Assembly: GCF_901875575.1 (NCBI RefSeq)
Contig: NZ_CABFMF010000044.1
Location: forward strand, 1 to 64,000
Source of the DNA: an uncultured Streptococcus sp.
GTDB lineage: Bacteria; Bacillota; Bacilli; Lactobacillales; Streptococcaceae
Length of the DNA stretch: 64,000 bases
Direction of reading: 5' to 3'
This document shows, one piece after another, positions 35,814-45,514 of the stretch (the first letter of the stretch is position 1; each line of letters starts with the position of its first letter). The notes beneath the pieces are model-generated. The model was not told the DNA's origin. It ran no database searches and was given only the letters and a program-made list of their open reading frames with translations. The translations under genes were made by a program, and so were the position numbers.

Positions 35814-36254
35814 CTACAATGGGTAGACCTTGCGAAATTCTTCTAAAACAACCTTGCTGTTTGGCGTAAAAGTTAGTCCTGCTTGACCCAAACAGTCTGT
35901 GAAAAAATCCTCGTGAACCTGACGCCAATAGGTCAGAGATTTGTCTCCCTCACCTTCCTTATAGGCATGTTGCGCAGAAACTTGATTGAAGGGCTGAACG
36001 GAAACCCTTGTAATTTCGACAATGCAGACAGCCTGATTTTGACTGTCTAAAATGACATCAAATGTCCCTTCTTGCGGAAGAGATTCGCCTTCTAGTGCGT
36101 AGAGATCGTAGGCTGAAGCTGTTGCTGTTTTTTCGCCTTTTAAAACCAAATCCGCTAAAAGGTCTGATTCCTCTCCAAAAGCCCAAGCATCGATTTCATC
36201 TCCGATAGAGGGGTTAATTTTCTTGTATGCATTCCACATTTCTTGCGGTGTCAT
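35814..36254 (-). CDS. ASCH domain protein
   Basis: A 146-residue protein with an ASCH/PUA-like domain (AWAFGEESDLLADLVLKGEK, then TATASAYDLY) and a beta-rich centre (FDVILDSQNQAVCIVEITRV). ASCH domains bind RNA or modified nucleotides; some hydrolyse acetylated cytidine. The precise function is unknown. AAAGGAGCGCCC precedes the ATG. Confidence 0.85.
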   Translation of the reverse strand: MTPQEMWNAYKKINPSIGDEIDAWAFGEESDLLADLVLKGEKTATASAYDLYALEGESLPQEGTFDVILDSQNQAVCIVEITRVSVQPFNQVSAQHAYKEGEGDKSLTYWRQVHEDFFTDCLGQAGLTFTPNSKVVLEEFRKVYPL

Positions 36255-36285
36255 GGGCGCTCCTTTGTATTAAATTTTACTCCCC

Positions 36286-36984
36286 CTACTTCAAAGACCA
36301 GCCACCATCTATTGTCAGAATTTGTCCCTGCATGGCGCTTGCATTTCCACTTGCTAAGAAAAGGCTAAGGTCTGCTACTTCCTCTGGCTCTATCCAGCGC
36401 TTGATAGGGGTCTCGCTAGCCACCCAGTCAGCCAAGCCACCTGGCTCAAAATCCGCAGCGGTCATAGCTGTCTTAACTGCTCCTGGAGCGATACCAAAGA
36501 CCTGAATCCCAGCTTCAGCATAGTCTAAAGCCAACTGCTTGGTAAAGCCTGCCAAGGCATGCTTAGATGAAGTATAGGCGTGACCACCTCCACCTGCTAG
36601 GCTCGAAGCGATGGAGCACATATTGATAATGGTCCCTTTTTTATTCTCCAGCATTTGCGTCAAATAATAGCGAGTCAACTCAACAGGCGTCACGTAGTTA
36701 ATTTCAAAAATTTCTTGAATTTCCTGCGCTGATTGTTCCAAAAGTGGTTTATAATCATCCAAAACTCCCGCAGTATTGCACAAAACATCAACCTGAGGAC
36801 ACCAATCAAAAATAGGCTCTAAATCCAAGGTCAAATCTCTCTGTAAAAAGTGGAAATCACCCTTTAGGAATGGATTTTCACCTTGGTCCACTCCATAAAC
36901 TTGATAGCCCTTTTCTAAAAAAAGTCGAGCTTGAGCCAGGCCAATTCCTGAACTCACTCCTGTAATGAGTACACGTTTAGTCAT
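36286..36984 (-). CDS. short-chain dehydrogenase/reductase (FabG-like)
   Basis: A 232-residue SDR oxidoreductase. The NAD(P)-binding TGVSSGIGLAQA (about 8-19), NTAGV, catalytic Ser (NMCSIASS) and YTSSKHALAG with Tyr/Lys are intact. It ends DGGWSLK like FabG-type enzymes. The substrate is unknown. It overlaps the upstream DUF2829 gene by 8 bases. Confidence 0.88.
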   Translation of the reverse strand: MTKRVLITGVSSGIGLAQARLFLEKGYQVYGVDQGENPFLKGDFHFLQRDLTLDLEPIFDWCPQVDVLCNTAGVLDDYKPLLEQSAQEIQEIFEINYVTPVELTRYYLTQMLENKKGTIINMCSIASSLAGGGGHAYTSSKHALAGFTKQLALDYAEAGIQVFGIAPGAVKTAMTAADFEPGGLADWVASETPIKRWIEPEEVADLSLFLASGNASAMQGQILTIDGGWSLK

Positions 36985-37213
36985 GCACTTCTACCCAATC
37001 CATCGCCAAAACATCACAAGGTGTCGGGCTCCACATAGAAAAACCTTCACCTTCTCCAGACACGTTAATTAGGAAATAGGGAGTCACCTCAAGTGCAACC
37101 CCGTTTTGTTCAATGGTGTCAAAAAGCTGCACATAGTTTTCAGCTCCTCCCCAACCAGTACGTACAAATTTTTTCTTAGCCTTTAATCCAGGCAGCATTT
37201 CTTCAAATGTCAT
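36977..37213 (-). CDS. DUF2829 / Tad2-like protein
   Basis: A 78-residue soluble protein with the DUF2829 pattern: LKAKKKFVRTGWGGAENYVQ, PYFLINVSGEGEGFSMWSPT and the MDWVEVHD end. The phage anti-Thoeris protein Tad2 belongs to this family and traps cyclic ADP-ribose signals. In this chromosomal operon with an SDR its role is unknown. AAAAGGAGAAAACC precedes the ATG. Confidence 0.82.
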   Translation of the reverse strand: MTFEEMLPGLKAKKKFVRTGWGGAENYVQLFDTIEQNGVALEVTPYFLINVSGEGEGFSMWSPTPCDVLAMDWVEVHD

Positions 37214-37255
37214 GGTTTTCTCCTTTTATATCAATAAATCTTCACTTCATTATAA

Positions 37256-37283
37256 CAAAAAACCGCTTTGCAACGGCTTTTTG
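37256..37283 (-). terminator. terminator of the PadR operon
   Basis: Minus-strand AAAGCCGTT-GCAA-AGCGGTTTTTT, an imperfect short hairpin with a six-T tail, between the PadR pair and the DUF2829 operon. Confidence 0.65.
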
Positions 37284-37284
37284 A

Positions 37285-38100
37285 CTATATTTCACTCCAT
37301 TTCATCTTCTTAAATCCACGGAACAAGACAAAGATTCCAATAAAGAGAACTGCTAAAGGAATAACTTTTGTAAGAAAAACATTTGAAATACCCATCCACG
37401 CATAATAACGGAGCAGAGAGCCTACAACAAGATGGGCAACAATCATACTGACAAAAGGACGAAAGACCGCTTCTTTCCAATTCCAAATACTGATGACTAG
37501 AGAAAGCGTAAAGACAAGGAAACTATCCCAGGGAGCAGGAAGATAAAAGGCTCCTTCTTGTATGAAGCTTGCCATTCCTACATATCCCAGAACAACTAGC
37601 AGAACAAGAATCCCAACGACAACATAGGTGCCAATTTTCATCTTAGGAGAATCTTGGACTAAGCTTTTTCGTAAAATTGTAGCCACAAGTCCAAAGCCAA
37701 CTAGAAAAAGAAGAAGTTGTCCTAAAAACGTAAACAAATTGACTGTTAAGAGAGGACCTTTAGAAAAATCGCCTAGCAGTTGGTAGTAACGTAATACCGC
37801 TAATACAAGAATTGGTGTCAAAAGGGACTCCTTGATAGAACTGCGGGGTGCTTCCTTGAGCATCTCTTTCATTATTTTTTTAGGATTCTTACCTAAATAA
37901 TCCTCTGCACTCATGCCATCTCGTTCTGCTTCTGAAAAATCTAACATCATCAAATAGACCTGCTCTCTAAGATAGTCCTCATCATAGAGAAATCCAGCAA
38001 GATTAAAACTATCCCACAGTTCCTCAAAATACTGCTGATTCTCCTCAGAAAACTCATGCAGCAAAGCGCTTGTTTCTTCGTAATACTTCATTTTCTTCAT
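37285..38100 (-). CDS. PadR-associated multipass membrane protein (DUF1129-like)
   Basis: A 271-residue protein. Residues 1-90 are soluble and acidic (YYEETSALLHEFSEENQQYF), followed by about six membrane helices (95-265). It starts in a CGATGA overlap with the PadR gene, so it is translationally coupled and likely controlled by it. It resembles membrane proteins paired with PadR repressors in Firmicutes; the function is not known. Confidence 0.75.
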   Translation of the reverse strand: MKKMKYYEETSALLHEFSEENQQYFEELWDSFNLAGFLYDEDYLREQVYLMMLDFSEAERDGMSAEDYLGKNPKKIMKEMLKEAPRSSIKESLLTPILVLAVLRYYQLLGDFSKGPLLTVNLFTFLGQLLLFLVGFGLVATILRKSLVQDSPKMKIGTYVVVGILVLLVVLGYVGMASFIQEGAFYLPAPWDSFLVFTLSLVISIWNWKEAVFRPFVSMIVAHLVVGSLLRYYAWMGISNVFLTKVIPLAVLFIGIFVLFRGFKKMKWSEI

Positions 38101-38423
38101 CGTTTACCCCCATTCTTAATCCCTTCTACTTTTTGACTCAAATCGTCCCATTGTTGCCAAAAGACTGAGACACGCTCTTCTCCTTCTTTAGTTAATGAAA
38201 AATACTTCCGATCTGGACCATCTGGCGACGGACGCATGTCGCCTCTTATCCATTGATTTTTTTCTAACTTTTGCAATAAAGGATAGATAGTTCCTGGAAC
38301 GATAGTATCAAATCCAGCCTCTCGCAAAGTCTGAACCAACTCATAACCATATCGCTCTTTTTGACCAATCATATCCAATACACAACCTTCAAGAACACCT
38401 TTTAACAGTTGAGTTTCTTTCAT
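38097..38423 (-). CDS. PadR family transcriptional regulator
   Basis: A 108-residue winged-helix repressor (MKETQLLKGVLEGCVLDMIG, KERYGYELVQTLREAGFD and GTIYPLLQKLEKNQWIRG). It belongs to the PadR family, which often responds to phenolics or drugs and represses an adjacent membrane gene. A TAGTATACTA palindrome lies about 50 bases upstream. Confidence 0.92.
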   Translation of the reverse strand: MKETQLLKGVLEGCVLDMIGQKERYGYELVQTLREAGFDTIVPGTIYPLLQKLEKNQWIRGDMRPSPDGPDRKYFSLTKEGEERVSVFWQQWDDLSQKVEGIKNGGKR

Positions 38424-38472
38424 TCCTTTCCCCTTCCATCTATTTTGTAATACCTACTAGTGGCTTCATCTA

Positions 38473-38482
38473 TAGTATACTA
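38473..38482. promoter_or_regulatory. palindrome upstream of the padR gene
   Basis: TAGTATACTA is a perfect 10-base palindrome in the 5' region, flanked by two ACTAGT repeats (around 38457 and 38490). Candidate operator for autoregulation. Known PadR sites use ATGT-N8-ACAT-type motifs, so the fit is not exact. Confidence 0.35.
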
Positions 38483-38529
38483 CTCTCACACTAGTTTGTA
38501 AAGCATAATAGTTAAAATAAAAAAAAAAA

Positions 38530-38560
38530 CAGAACTAGCATGAACTAGTCCTGTCTATTT
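38530..38560 (-). terminator. metG terminator
   Basis: Minus-strand ACAGGACTAGTTCATGCTAG, then TTCTGT, forms a hairpin followed by T10. Confidence 0.85.
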
Positions 38561-40558
38561 TTACCCAATTACACTTCCGTTTGGTACAGCTGGATCAACT
38601 GTAAGAAGTGTTAATTGTCCATCATGTTCAGCTGAGAGAATCATCCCTTGGCTGACATATTTCTTCATCATTTTACGAGGTTTGAGGTTAGCAACGATTT
38701 GAACTTTCTTGCCGACCAATTCTTGTTCATTTGGATAGTATTTTGCAATCCCTGAGAGGATTTGACGATCTTCACCATCACCAGCATCCAAGCGGAATTG
38801 AAGCAACTTATCTGAACCTTCTACTTTAGATACTTCTTTGACTTCTGCGACACGGATTTCGACCTTGTCAAAGTCTTCAAACTTGATTTCTTCCTTGTTG
38901 AGTTTAAGCTCGACTTCATCTGGGTTCCACTCTTTTTCGACAGCTGGCTTGTTGCCTTCCATTTGTTCCTTGATATAGGCGATTTCTTCTTCCATATCAA
39001 GACGTGGGAAGATTGGAGTTCCTTTGTCAACTACAGTTACACCCTCAGGGAAAGCAGCCAAACTCAAGTTTTCAAGACTAGAAACTTCTGCTAAACCAAG
39101 TTGAGTCAAAACTGCACGACTGGTTTCCATCATAAATGGTTCAATCAAGTGAGCAACAACACGAAGGCTAGCTGCCAAATGGCTCATAACACTTGCCAAT
39201 TGGTCACGAAGAGCTTCATCCTTGGCCAAGACCCATGGGGCTGTCTCGTCGATGTATTTGTTAGTACGAGAGATAAGAGTCCAGACTGCTTCTAAAGCAC
39301 GTGGATAGTCAACTGCTTCCATATATTTATGGTAATCAGCGATTGATTCAGCAGCTACTTGAGCAAGAGCGTTGTCAAACTCTGTTACACCTTCTACATA
39401 GGCAGGGATTTGTCCATCAAAATACTTGTTAATCATAGAAACCGTACGGTTGAGGAGGTTTCCAAGGTCATTGGCTAATTCATAGTTGATACGGCCTACA
39501 TAGTCTTCTGGAGTGAAGGTTCCGTCTGAACCAACTGGAAGGCTACGCATGAGGTAGTAACGAAGTGGGTCTAGTCCATAACGCTCTACCAACATTTCAG
39601 GGTAAACCACATTCCCCTTAGACTTAGACATTTTGCCATCTTTCATGACGAACCAACCGTGAGCAATCAAACGTTCTGGCAATTTGATATCCAACATCAT
39701 AAGAAGGATTGGCCAGTAGATTGAGTGGAAACGAAGGATGTCTTTTCCTACCATGTGGAAGACTGTGCCATTCCAGAATTTGTCAAAGTTAGCGTGTTCA
39801 TCTTGAACGTAGCCAAGAGCTGTTACATAGTTAAGAAGGGCATCAATCCAAACGTAGACAACGTGTTTTGGATTTGATGGGACAGGCACTCCCCATGTAA
39901 AGGTTGTACGAGAAACCGCCAAATCCTCTAAACCTGGCTCGATGAAGTTGCGCAACATTTCATTCAGACGACCATCTGGAGTGATAAACTCAGGATGAGC
40001 TTTGAAAAAGTCTACCAAACGATCTTGGTATTTGCTGAGGCGAAGGAAGTAAGATTCTTCTGAAACCCATTCAACCTCGTGACCTGATGGAGCGATACCA
40101 CCCGTCACATTTCCTGCTTCATCACGAAATACTTCTGCAAGCTGGCTTTCTGTAAAGAATTCCTCGTCTGAGACTGAGTACCAGCCAGAATATTCACCCA
40201 AATAGATGTCATCTTGAGCAAGCAAGCGTTCAAAGACCTGTGCCACAACTTTTTCATGGTAGTCATCAGTCGTACGGATAAATTTATCATATGAGATATC
40301 TAGTAATTGCCAGAGTTCTTTAACTCCAACAGCCATCCCGTCAACATAGGCTTGAGGTGTGATGCCAGCTTCTTCTGCTTTTTGTTGAATCTTCTGACCA
40401 TGCTCGTCAAGACCTGTCAGATAAAAGACATCGTAGCCCATCAGGCGTTTGTAACGAGCTAGGACATCACAGGCGATGGTTGTGTAGGCAGAACCGATAT
40501 GCAGTTTACCAGATGGATAGTAAATCGGCGTTGTAATATAAAAATTCTTTTCAGACAT
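38561..40558 (-). CDS. metG: methionyl-tRNA synthetase
   Basis: A 665-residue class I synthetase. It has the HIGH-type HIGSAYTT motif (about 21), the KMSKSKGN loop (about 300) and a C-terminal tRNA-binding domain (KVEIRVAEVKEV, about 560-665). The ATG at 40558 follows GGAAAGGAAAAATT; a longer start lacks a ribosome site. AATP-dependent activation of methionine for initiation and elongation. Confidence 0.97.
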   Translation of the reverse strand: MSEKNFYITTPIYYPSGKLHIGSAYTTIACDVLARYKRLMGYDVFYLTGLDEHGQKIQQKAEEAGITPQAYVDGMAVGVKELWQLLDISYDKFIRTTDDYHEKVVAQVFERLLAQDDIYLGEYSGWYSVSDEEFFTESQLAEVFRDEAGNVTGGIAPSGHEVEWVSEESYFLRLSKYQDRLVDFFKAHPEFITPDGRLNEMLRNFIEPGLEDLAVSRTTFTWGVPVPSNPKHVVYVWIDALLNYVTALGYVQDEHANFDKFWNGTVFHMVGKDILRFHSIYWPILLMMLDIKLPERLIAHGWFVMKDGKMSKSKGNVVYPEMLVERYGLDPLRYYLMRSLPVGSDGTFTPEDYVGRINYELANDLGNLLNRTVSMINKYFDGQIPAYVEGVTEFDNALAQVAAESIADYHKYMEAVDYPRALEAVWTLISRTNKYIDETAPWVLAKDEALRDQLASVMSHLAASLRVVAHLIEPFMMETSRAVLTQLGLAEVSSLENLSLAAFPEGVTVVDKGTPIFPRLDMEEEIAYIKEQMEGNKPAVEKEWNPDEVELKLNKEEIKFEDFDKVEIRVAEVKEVSKVEGSDKLLQFRLDAGDGEDRQILSGIAKYYPNEQELVGKKVQIVANLKPRKMMKKYVSQGMILSAEHDGQLTLLTVDPAVPNGSVIG

Positions 40559-40649
40559 AATTTTTCCTTTCCAGGCAAATGAAACCTGTTTTTCTAACAC
40601 TTCATTATATCATATTTTTAGTGATTTTCGATAGAGAAATCCATACAAA

Positions 40650-40680
40650 AACAAGATAGACGAGTGTCCATCTTGTTGAT
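40650..40680 (-). terminator. terminator of the MacAB-like operon
   Basis: Minus-strand CAAGATGGACACTCGTCTAT, then CTTG, hairpin followed by TTTTTG. Confidence 0.7.
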
Positions 40681-40681
40681 T

Positions 40682-41941
40682 TTATTCATAACGAAGGGCT
40701 TCGATGGGATCAAGTTTCGATGCCTTGTTGGCTGGCAAGACCCCAAAAATCATACCCACACTAGCCGAAACTGCAAGACTAAATAGGGCAACTGGAATTG
40801 ATACTCCCACTTCTATACCCGCAATCAAACCTTGTAAAAGTATACCAGCTATAGCGGTTAAGCCTGTCGCAATGGTCAAACCAATGACTCCACCAAGCAA
40901 GGTCAAAATCATGGATTCAATCAAAAACTGGATTAAAATATTGGCACGTGTTGCACCCAAAGCCTTACGAAGACCAATCTCACGAGTACGCTCCGTCACC
41001 GAAACCAGCATGATGTTCATAACACCAGTCCCTCCAACAAAGAGGGAAATTCCTGCGATGGCACTAATAATCGTCGTCATAAATCCAAAAAGTTGTTGTA
41101 CTTCTTGGAAGGCTGCAGTCGCATCTGACACCTGATACTCCCCTTGCTGAAGACCAGCAATTTCGGTCATTTTTCTAGCTAATTCTGGTCCCACCGTCGG
41201 TGTCAAACTGGTATCATTGACACGGAAGACAATGTCAGAAATTTCATCCATATTGAAGTTATTGGCAAGAGAAATATTAGTCGTAATTGGAAGTCCACCA
41301 ATACCAAAAGTCTTAGCAGCCTTGGCCTCATCGCTAGTATAGACACCAATGACACGATAACTAAAACCACCAACATCTATAATCTGATTAACAGCTTCTT
41401 GAGCTGATCCAAACAGACTATTGGCAAGTTCCTGGTCTAGTAAAATGACACTGGCCACCTCTTTATAATCCTGAGCTATCAGACTTCGGCCTGCAACAAT
41501 TTCATTTTCAACTGCCTTCATGTAGGTAATATTCCCACCTGTCAAGCTAGCGCGCTCCACTTTTTTATCTTTATAAGACAAGGTGGTATGTGTTGAGTTG
41601 GTTACATAATAACTATCTACACCCTTTAGTTTGGCCGCCTCCCTGACCCAGGATTCTTGTGGTTTTGGTGGTTCAACAGGAACGTTCTCTTCTTTCCCAG
41701 AGACTGTCAAAGCTGATTGTTTTTGGGTAAAAGAACCGTCTTTACTTTTAATAGGCGAGAAAAAGACACGGATATTCTTCTGTGACTTGGTCATGTTTTT
41801 ATTGACCTGACGAGACATAGAATCACCTAGGGCCATAATCACAACAACCGATGACACACCAATGATAATTCCAATCATAGTGAGAAAAGAGCGCATCTTG
41901 TGGGCCATGATAGATGAAAAGGCAAATTTCAGATTCTGCAT
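40682..41941 (-). CDS. MacB-like ABC permease
   Basis: A 419-residue permease. An N-terminal membrane helix (about 20-42), an extracellular periplasmic-type domain (45-280) and three C-terminal FtsX helices (about 285-310, 335-365, 380-405). RTREIGLRKALGATR is typical. It lies downstream of its ATPase and adaptor genes in a MacAB/Vex-type exporter whose cargo is unknown (drug or peptide export are the usual roles). Confidence 0.9.
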   Translation of the reverse strand: MQNLKFAFSSIMAHKMRSFLTMIGIIIGVSSVVVIMALGDSMSRQVNKNMTKSQKNIRVFFSPIKSKDGSFTQKQSALTVSGKEENVPVEPPKPQESWVREAAKLKGVDSYYVTNSTHTTLSYKDKKVERASLTGGNITYMKAVENEIVAGRSLIAQDYKEVASVILLDQELANSLFGSAQEAVNQIIDVGGFSYRVIGVYTSDEAKAAKTFGIGGLPITTNISLANNFNMDEISDIVFRVNDTSLTPTVGPELARKMTEIAGLQQGEYQVSDATAAFQEVQQLFGFMTTIISAIAGISLFVGGTGVMNIMLVSVTERTREIGLRKALGATRANILIQFLIESMILTLLGGVIGLTIATGLTAIAGILLQGLIAGIEVGVSIPVALFSLAVSASVGMIFGVLPANKASKLDPIEALRYE

Positions 41942-41942
41942 C

Positions 41943-42644
41943 TTAGTTTTCCTCCTTTTCTAACTGAGCACTATCAGACGAAATGACCCCATCTCGAATA
42001 ACAATCTGGCGTTTGGCATAAGCAGCGATTTCAGGTTCATGCGTTACCATGATAATCGTTTTTCCTTCTTTATTTAGTTCAACCAATAATTGCATGATTT
42101 GATTCCCTGTTTTGGTATCCAAGGCTCCTGTCGGTTCGTCCGCTAGAATGATGGAAGGATTGTTTACCAAGGCACGCGCAATAGCTACACGTTGCTTTTG
42201 ACCACCAGATAATTCCGAAGGCAAATGATGACTACGTTCTGTCAAGTCAACCTTATCTAGATATTCCTCAGCTAACTTGCGCCGTTTTGAAGCCGAAACT
42301 CCTGCGTAAATCAAGGGCAATTCTACATTTTGTAAAGCATTGAGCTTGGATAGAAGAAAGAACTGCTGAAAGACAAATCCGATTTGTTGGTTACGGACCT
42401 TGGCTAATTGTTTTTCACCCAGTCCAGCCACTTCTTGGCCTTCAAGATAATATTCTCCACTGCTTGGTGTATCCAACATGCCAATGGTATTCATGAGAGT
42501 AGACTTACCAGAACCAGATGGTCCCATGATGGCAACGAATTCACCCTCATTCACTTCAAGGTTGATATTTTTGAGTACCTGCAGTTCTTGATCACCATTA
42601 CGGTAACTTCTGCAGATATTTTTTAGACTAATTAGTTGCTTCAT
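41943..42644 (-). CDS. MacB-like ABC ATPase
   Basis: A 233-residue ATPase with Walker A GPSGSGKST, signature ELSGGQKQRV, Walker B ILADEPTGALD and the H-loop THE. It overlaps the adaptor gene by 17 bases and sits one base before the permease start, so it is tightly coupled. Confidence 0.93.
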   Translation of the reverse strand: MKQLISLKNICRSYRNGDQELQVLKNINLEVNEGEFVAIMGPSGSGKSTLMNTIGMLDTPSSGEYYLEGQEVAGLGEKQLAKVRNQQIGFVFQQFFLLSKLNALQNVELPLIYAGVSASKRRKLAEEYLDKVDLTERSHHLPSELSGGQKQRVAIARALVNNPSIILADEPTGALDTKTGNQIMQLLVELNKEGKTIIMVTHEPEIAAYAKRQIVIRDGVISSDSAQLEKEEN

Positions 42645-43836
42645 CAGACTTCACCTCTTTTCCTTCCTCTAGAGAAGACGTTGGGTTACTGATGACCTTG
42701 ACTCCATTTGTCAGACCTGAAGTGATTTCTTGGTTATCTGCATCAGCATTACCCAAACCAACTTCCACTTTCTTAGCCTTGTTCTGCTTGTCAAGTACCC
42801 AGACATAGTTTTTATTATTTTCAGTCACAACACTTGTTAAAGGAACCAGAATGGCTTTACTCTTATTCTTCACCTCAACACTCACTGAGAATCCTTGTTT
42901 CAAATCACCAATTTCACTTGTAACATCGATAGTATATGGATATTTAGAGCCAGAATTACCAGCTGCTGCGGCAGTCGTTGCGCTTGCTGCTTCGCCACTG
43001 TTTTTAGGGTAGTCTGAGATATAACTAATTTTACCAGTCCAGCTCTTATCTTGATAAACTTTAGAAGTAAAGGTTACTTCTTGACCAACAGATAGATTGG
43101 CAAGATTGTATTCAGATAATTCACCCTTAACTTGCAAGTTTTCATTACTTACGATATGAACTACTACCTGGCTAGCTCCTGTTGGAGATTTAGAAACATT
43201 GCGATTGACTTCGACCACAGTTCCCTCTAGGGTACTGAGAACAGTCGTTGCATTCAACTGACTTTGAGCCTTGCTTAATTGCGCTGCTGCATCTGCACGG
43301 GCATCACGAGCATCACCCAGTTGTGCATCAATAGATGAAACTGAATTTCCTGCTACTGGAGCTGGAGCTTGCGCTGAAGCACCTTCTCCTCCTGCTGGCG
43401 CTGGTAACTGTGGAGCCGGAGCTGAAGCGGCTTCATTTCGTGCTTGATTGAGTTCGTTGATATGACGATCTGCCTTAGCTACTGCTCGGCTCGCTGAATC
43501 ATAGGCCGCCTGGGCTTCTGAACTACTGTACTTGACTAAAGCCTGTCCTTCGCTGACCTTATCTCCCACAGAAACAAGGATTTCATCTAAATCTCCCTTA
43601 CTAGCATCAAAATAAACATATTGTTCATTTTTTGCCGTTACTGTCCCTGACAATAAAACAGAGGAGGCCACACTTCCTTCCTTAGCAACAACAAGATGAG
43701 TAGTCTCATCTTTTACAGCAGTCTGAGAAGGTTGTCTAAAGAGCAAAATCCCCCCGGCACCCAATACAACTACACTCGCAGCACCAACTGCTGCATACAA
43801 TTGCCACTTTTTCGCTTTACCATTCTTCTTCATCAT
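42628..43836 (-). CDS. efflux adaptor (HlyD/MacA-like membrane-fusion protein)
   Basis: A 402-residue adaptor with an N-terminal membrane anchor (about 13-31) and beta-barrel and lipoyl-type parts (DEILVSVGDKVSEGQALVKY). A coiled-coil hairpin region (about 115-205) is interrupted by an Ala/Pro/Gly-rich insert (APAPQLPAPAGGEGASAQAP, then APVAG). It links the permease to the cell surface. It is first in the three-gene operon. GGAGTTTC precedes an ATGATG start. Confidence 0.9.
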   Translation of the reverse strand: MMKKNGKAKKWQLYAAVGAASVVVLGAGGILLFRQPSQTAVKDETTHLVVAKEGSVASSVLLSGTVTAKNEQYVYFDASKGDLDEILVSVGDKVSEGQALVKYSSSEAQAAYDSASRAVAKADRHINELNQARNEAASAPAPQLPAPAGGEGASAQAPAPVAGNSVSSIDAQLGDARDARADAAAQLSKAQSQLNATTVLSTLEGTVVEVNRNVSKSPTGASQVVVHIVSNENLQVKGELSEYNLANLSVGQEVTFTSKVYQDKSWTGKISYISDYPKNSGEAASATTAAAAGNSGSKYPYTIDVTSEIGDLKQGFSVSVEVKNKSKAILVPLTSVVTENNKNYVWVLDKQNKAKKVEVGLGNADADNQEITSGLTNGVKVISNPTSSLEEGKEVKSDEATN

Positions 43837-44126
43837 GAAACTCCTTTTTAATTTAAAGTCCTTAACAATATTATATAAAAATTACCAAATACAAACAATA
43901 ACCATTCAGAACGAAAACATAGCATTTCAAGATTCAATTATTGTTCGTAATTTATTTTAATCATTATTGTACTAGATATATAATACACTTTATTTTTCTT
44001 TTTAGCAAGTCTTTTCTTTAAATTTTTTGAACGTAGCAGATTTTTGCAATCAAATCAAAAAAAAGATAGAATATGACTATCAAAAAATGACACTCTACTA
44101 TTTCAAAGAGTACAAAGGAGTTTTCA

Positions 44127-45473
44127 ATGAGAGAATATGATATCATTGCTATCGGTGGAGGTAGTGGAGGAATTGCTACAATGAACCGTGCTGGTGAACA
44201 CGGAGCCAAAGCGGCCGTTATTGAGGAAAAGAAATTAGGTGGAACCTGTGTCAATGTCGGTTGTGTCCCTAAAAAAATTATGTGGTACGGGGCACAAATC
44301 GCGGAGACTTTCCATCAATTTGGAGAAGATTACGGCTTTAAGACTACTGATCTTAACTTTGACTTTGCAACCCTCCGTCGCAATCGTGAAGCCTACATTG
44401 ATCGCGCTCGTTCTTCTTATGATGGCAGTTTTAAACGCAACGGTGTAGACTTGATTGAAGGACATGCTGAATTTGTCGATTCTCATACTGTAAGCGTAAA
44501 TGGTGAACTGATTCGTGCTAAACATATCGTGATTGCTACTGGTGCCCATCCAAGTATTCCAACTATCCCTGGTGCTGAACTAGGTGGCTCTTCTGATGAT
44601 GTATTCGCCTGGGAAGAATTGCCAGATTCAGTTGCAATTCTAGGTGCCGGTTATATTGCTGTTGAATTAGCTGGCGTACTCCACACTTTTGGTGTTAAGA
44701 CAGACCTCTTTGTTCGCCGCGATCGTCCTTTACGTGGTTTTGATTCTTACATCGTTGAAGGTTTGGTCAAGGAAATGGAAAGAACAAACTTGCCACTTCA
44801 TACTCACAAAGTCCCTGTTAAGTTAGAAAAAACTGCTGAAGGCATTACCATTCATTTCGAAGATGGTACTAGTCACACAGCTAGCCAAGTTATCTGGGCT
44901 ACTGGTCGCCGTCCAAACGTTAAGGGCTTGCAACTTGAAAAAGCTGGTGTGACTCTAAACGAACGTGGCTTCATCCAAGTAGATGAATACCAAAATACTG
45001 TTATTGAGGGAATCTACGCTCTAGGTGATGTAACAGGCGAAAAAGAACTGACTCCAGTTGCAATCAAGGCTGGACGTACTTTGTCTGAACGTCTCTTTAA
45101 CGGCAAAACAACTGCTAAAATGGACTACTCAACTATTCCAACCGTTGTCTTTTCACACCCTGCTATCGGAACGGTTGGGTTGACCGAAGAGCAAGCTATT
45201 AAAGAATACGGTCAAGACCAAATCAAGGTTTACAAATCAAGCTTTACTTCTATGTACTCTGCTTGCACTTGCAATCGTCAAGAAACACGTTTCAAATTGA
45301 TCACAGCTGGTTCCGAAGAAAAAGTTGTCGGACTTCATGGAATTGGCTACGGTGTTGATGAAATGATTCAAGGCTTTGCCGTTGCTATCAAGATGGGCGC
45401 AACAAAAGCAGACTTTGATGCTACAGTCGCAATTCATCCAACTGCATCCGAAGAATTTGTAACTATGCGTTAA
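44127..45473 (+). CDS. gor: glutathione reductase
   Basis: A 448-residue NADPH-flavoprotein reducing glutathione disulfide. The FAD P-loop is IAIGGGSGGIA, the redox Cys pair is in GGTCVNVGCVPKK (about 40-52), the NADPH-binding GAGYIAVEL follows, and the C-terminal HPTASEE holds the catalytic His. AAGGAGTTTTCA precedes the ATG. Monocistronic. Confidence 0.97.
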   Translation: MREYDIIAIGGGSGGIATMNRAGEHGAKAAVIEEKKLGGTCVNVGCVPKKIMWYGAQIAETFHQFGEDYGFKTTDLNFDFATLRRNREAYIDRARSSYDGSFKRNGVDLIEGHAEFVDSHTVSVNGELIRAKHIVIATGAHPSIPTIPGAELGGSSDDVFAWEELPDSVAILGAGYIAVELAGVLHTFGVKTDLFVRRDRPLRGFDSYIVEGLVKEMERTNLPLHTHKVPVKLEKTAEGITIHFEDGTSHTASQVIWATGRRPNVKGLQLEKAGVTLNERGFIQVDEYQNTVIEGIYALGDVTGEKELTPVAIKAGRTLSERLFNGKTTAKMDYSTIPTVVFSHPAIGTVGLTEEQAIKEYGQDQIKVYKSSFTSMYSACTCNRQETRFKLITAGSEEKVVGLHGIGYGVDEMIQGFAVAIKMGATKADFDATVAIHPTASEEFVTMR

Positions 45474-45514
45474 TCGAAACAAAAGAAGCTGAGCAAAAAA
45501 CACTTCTAAATATC

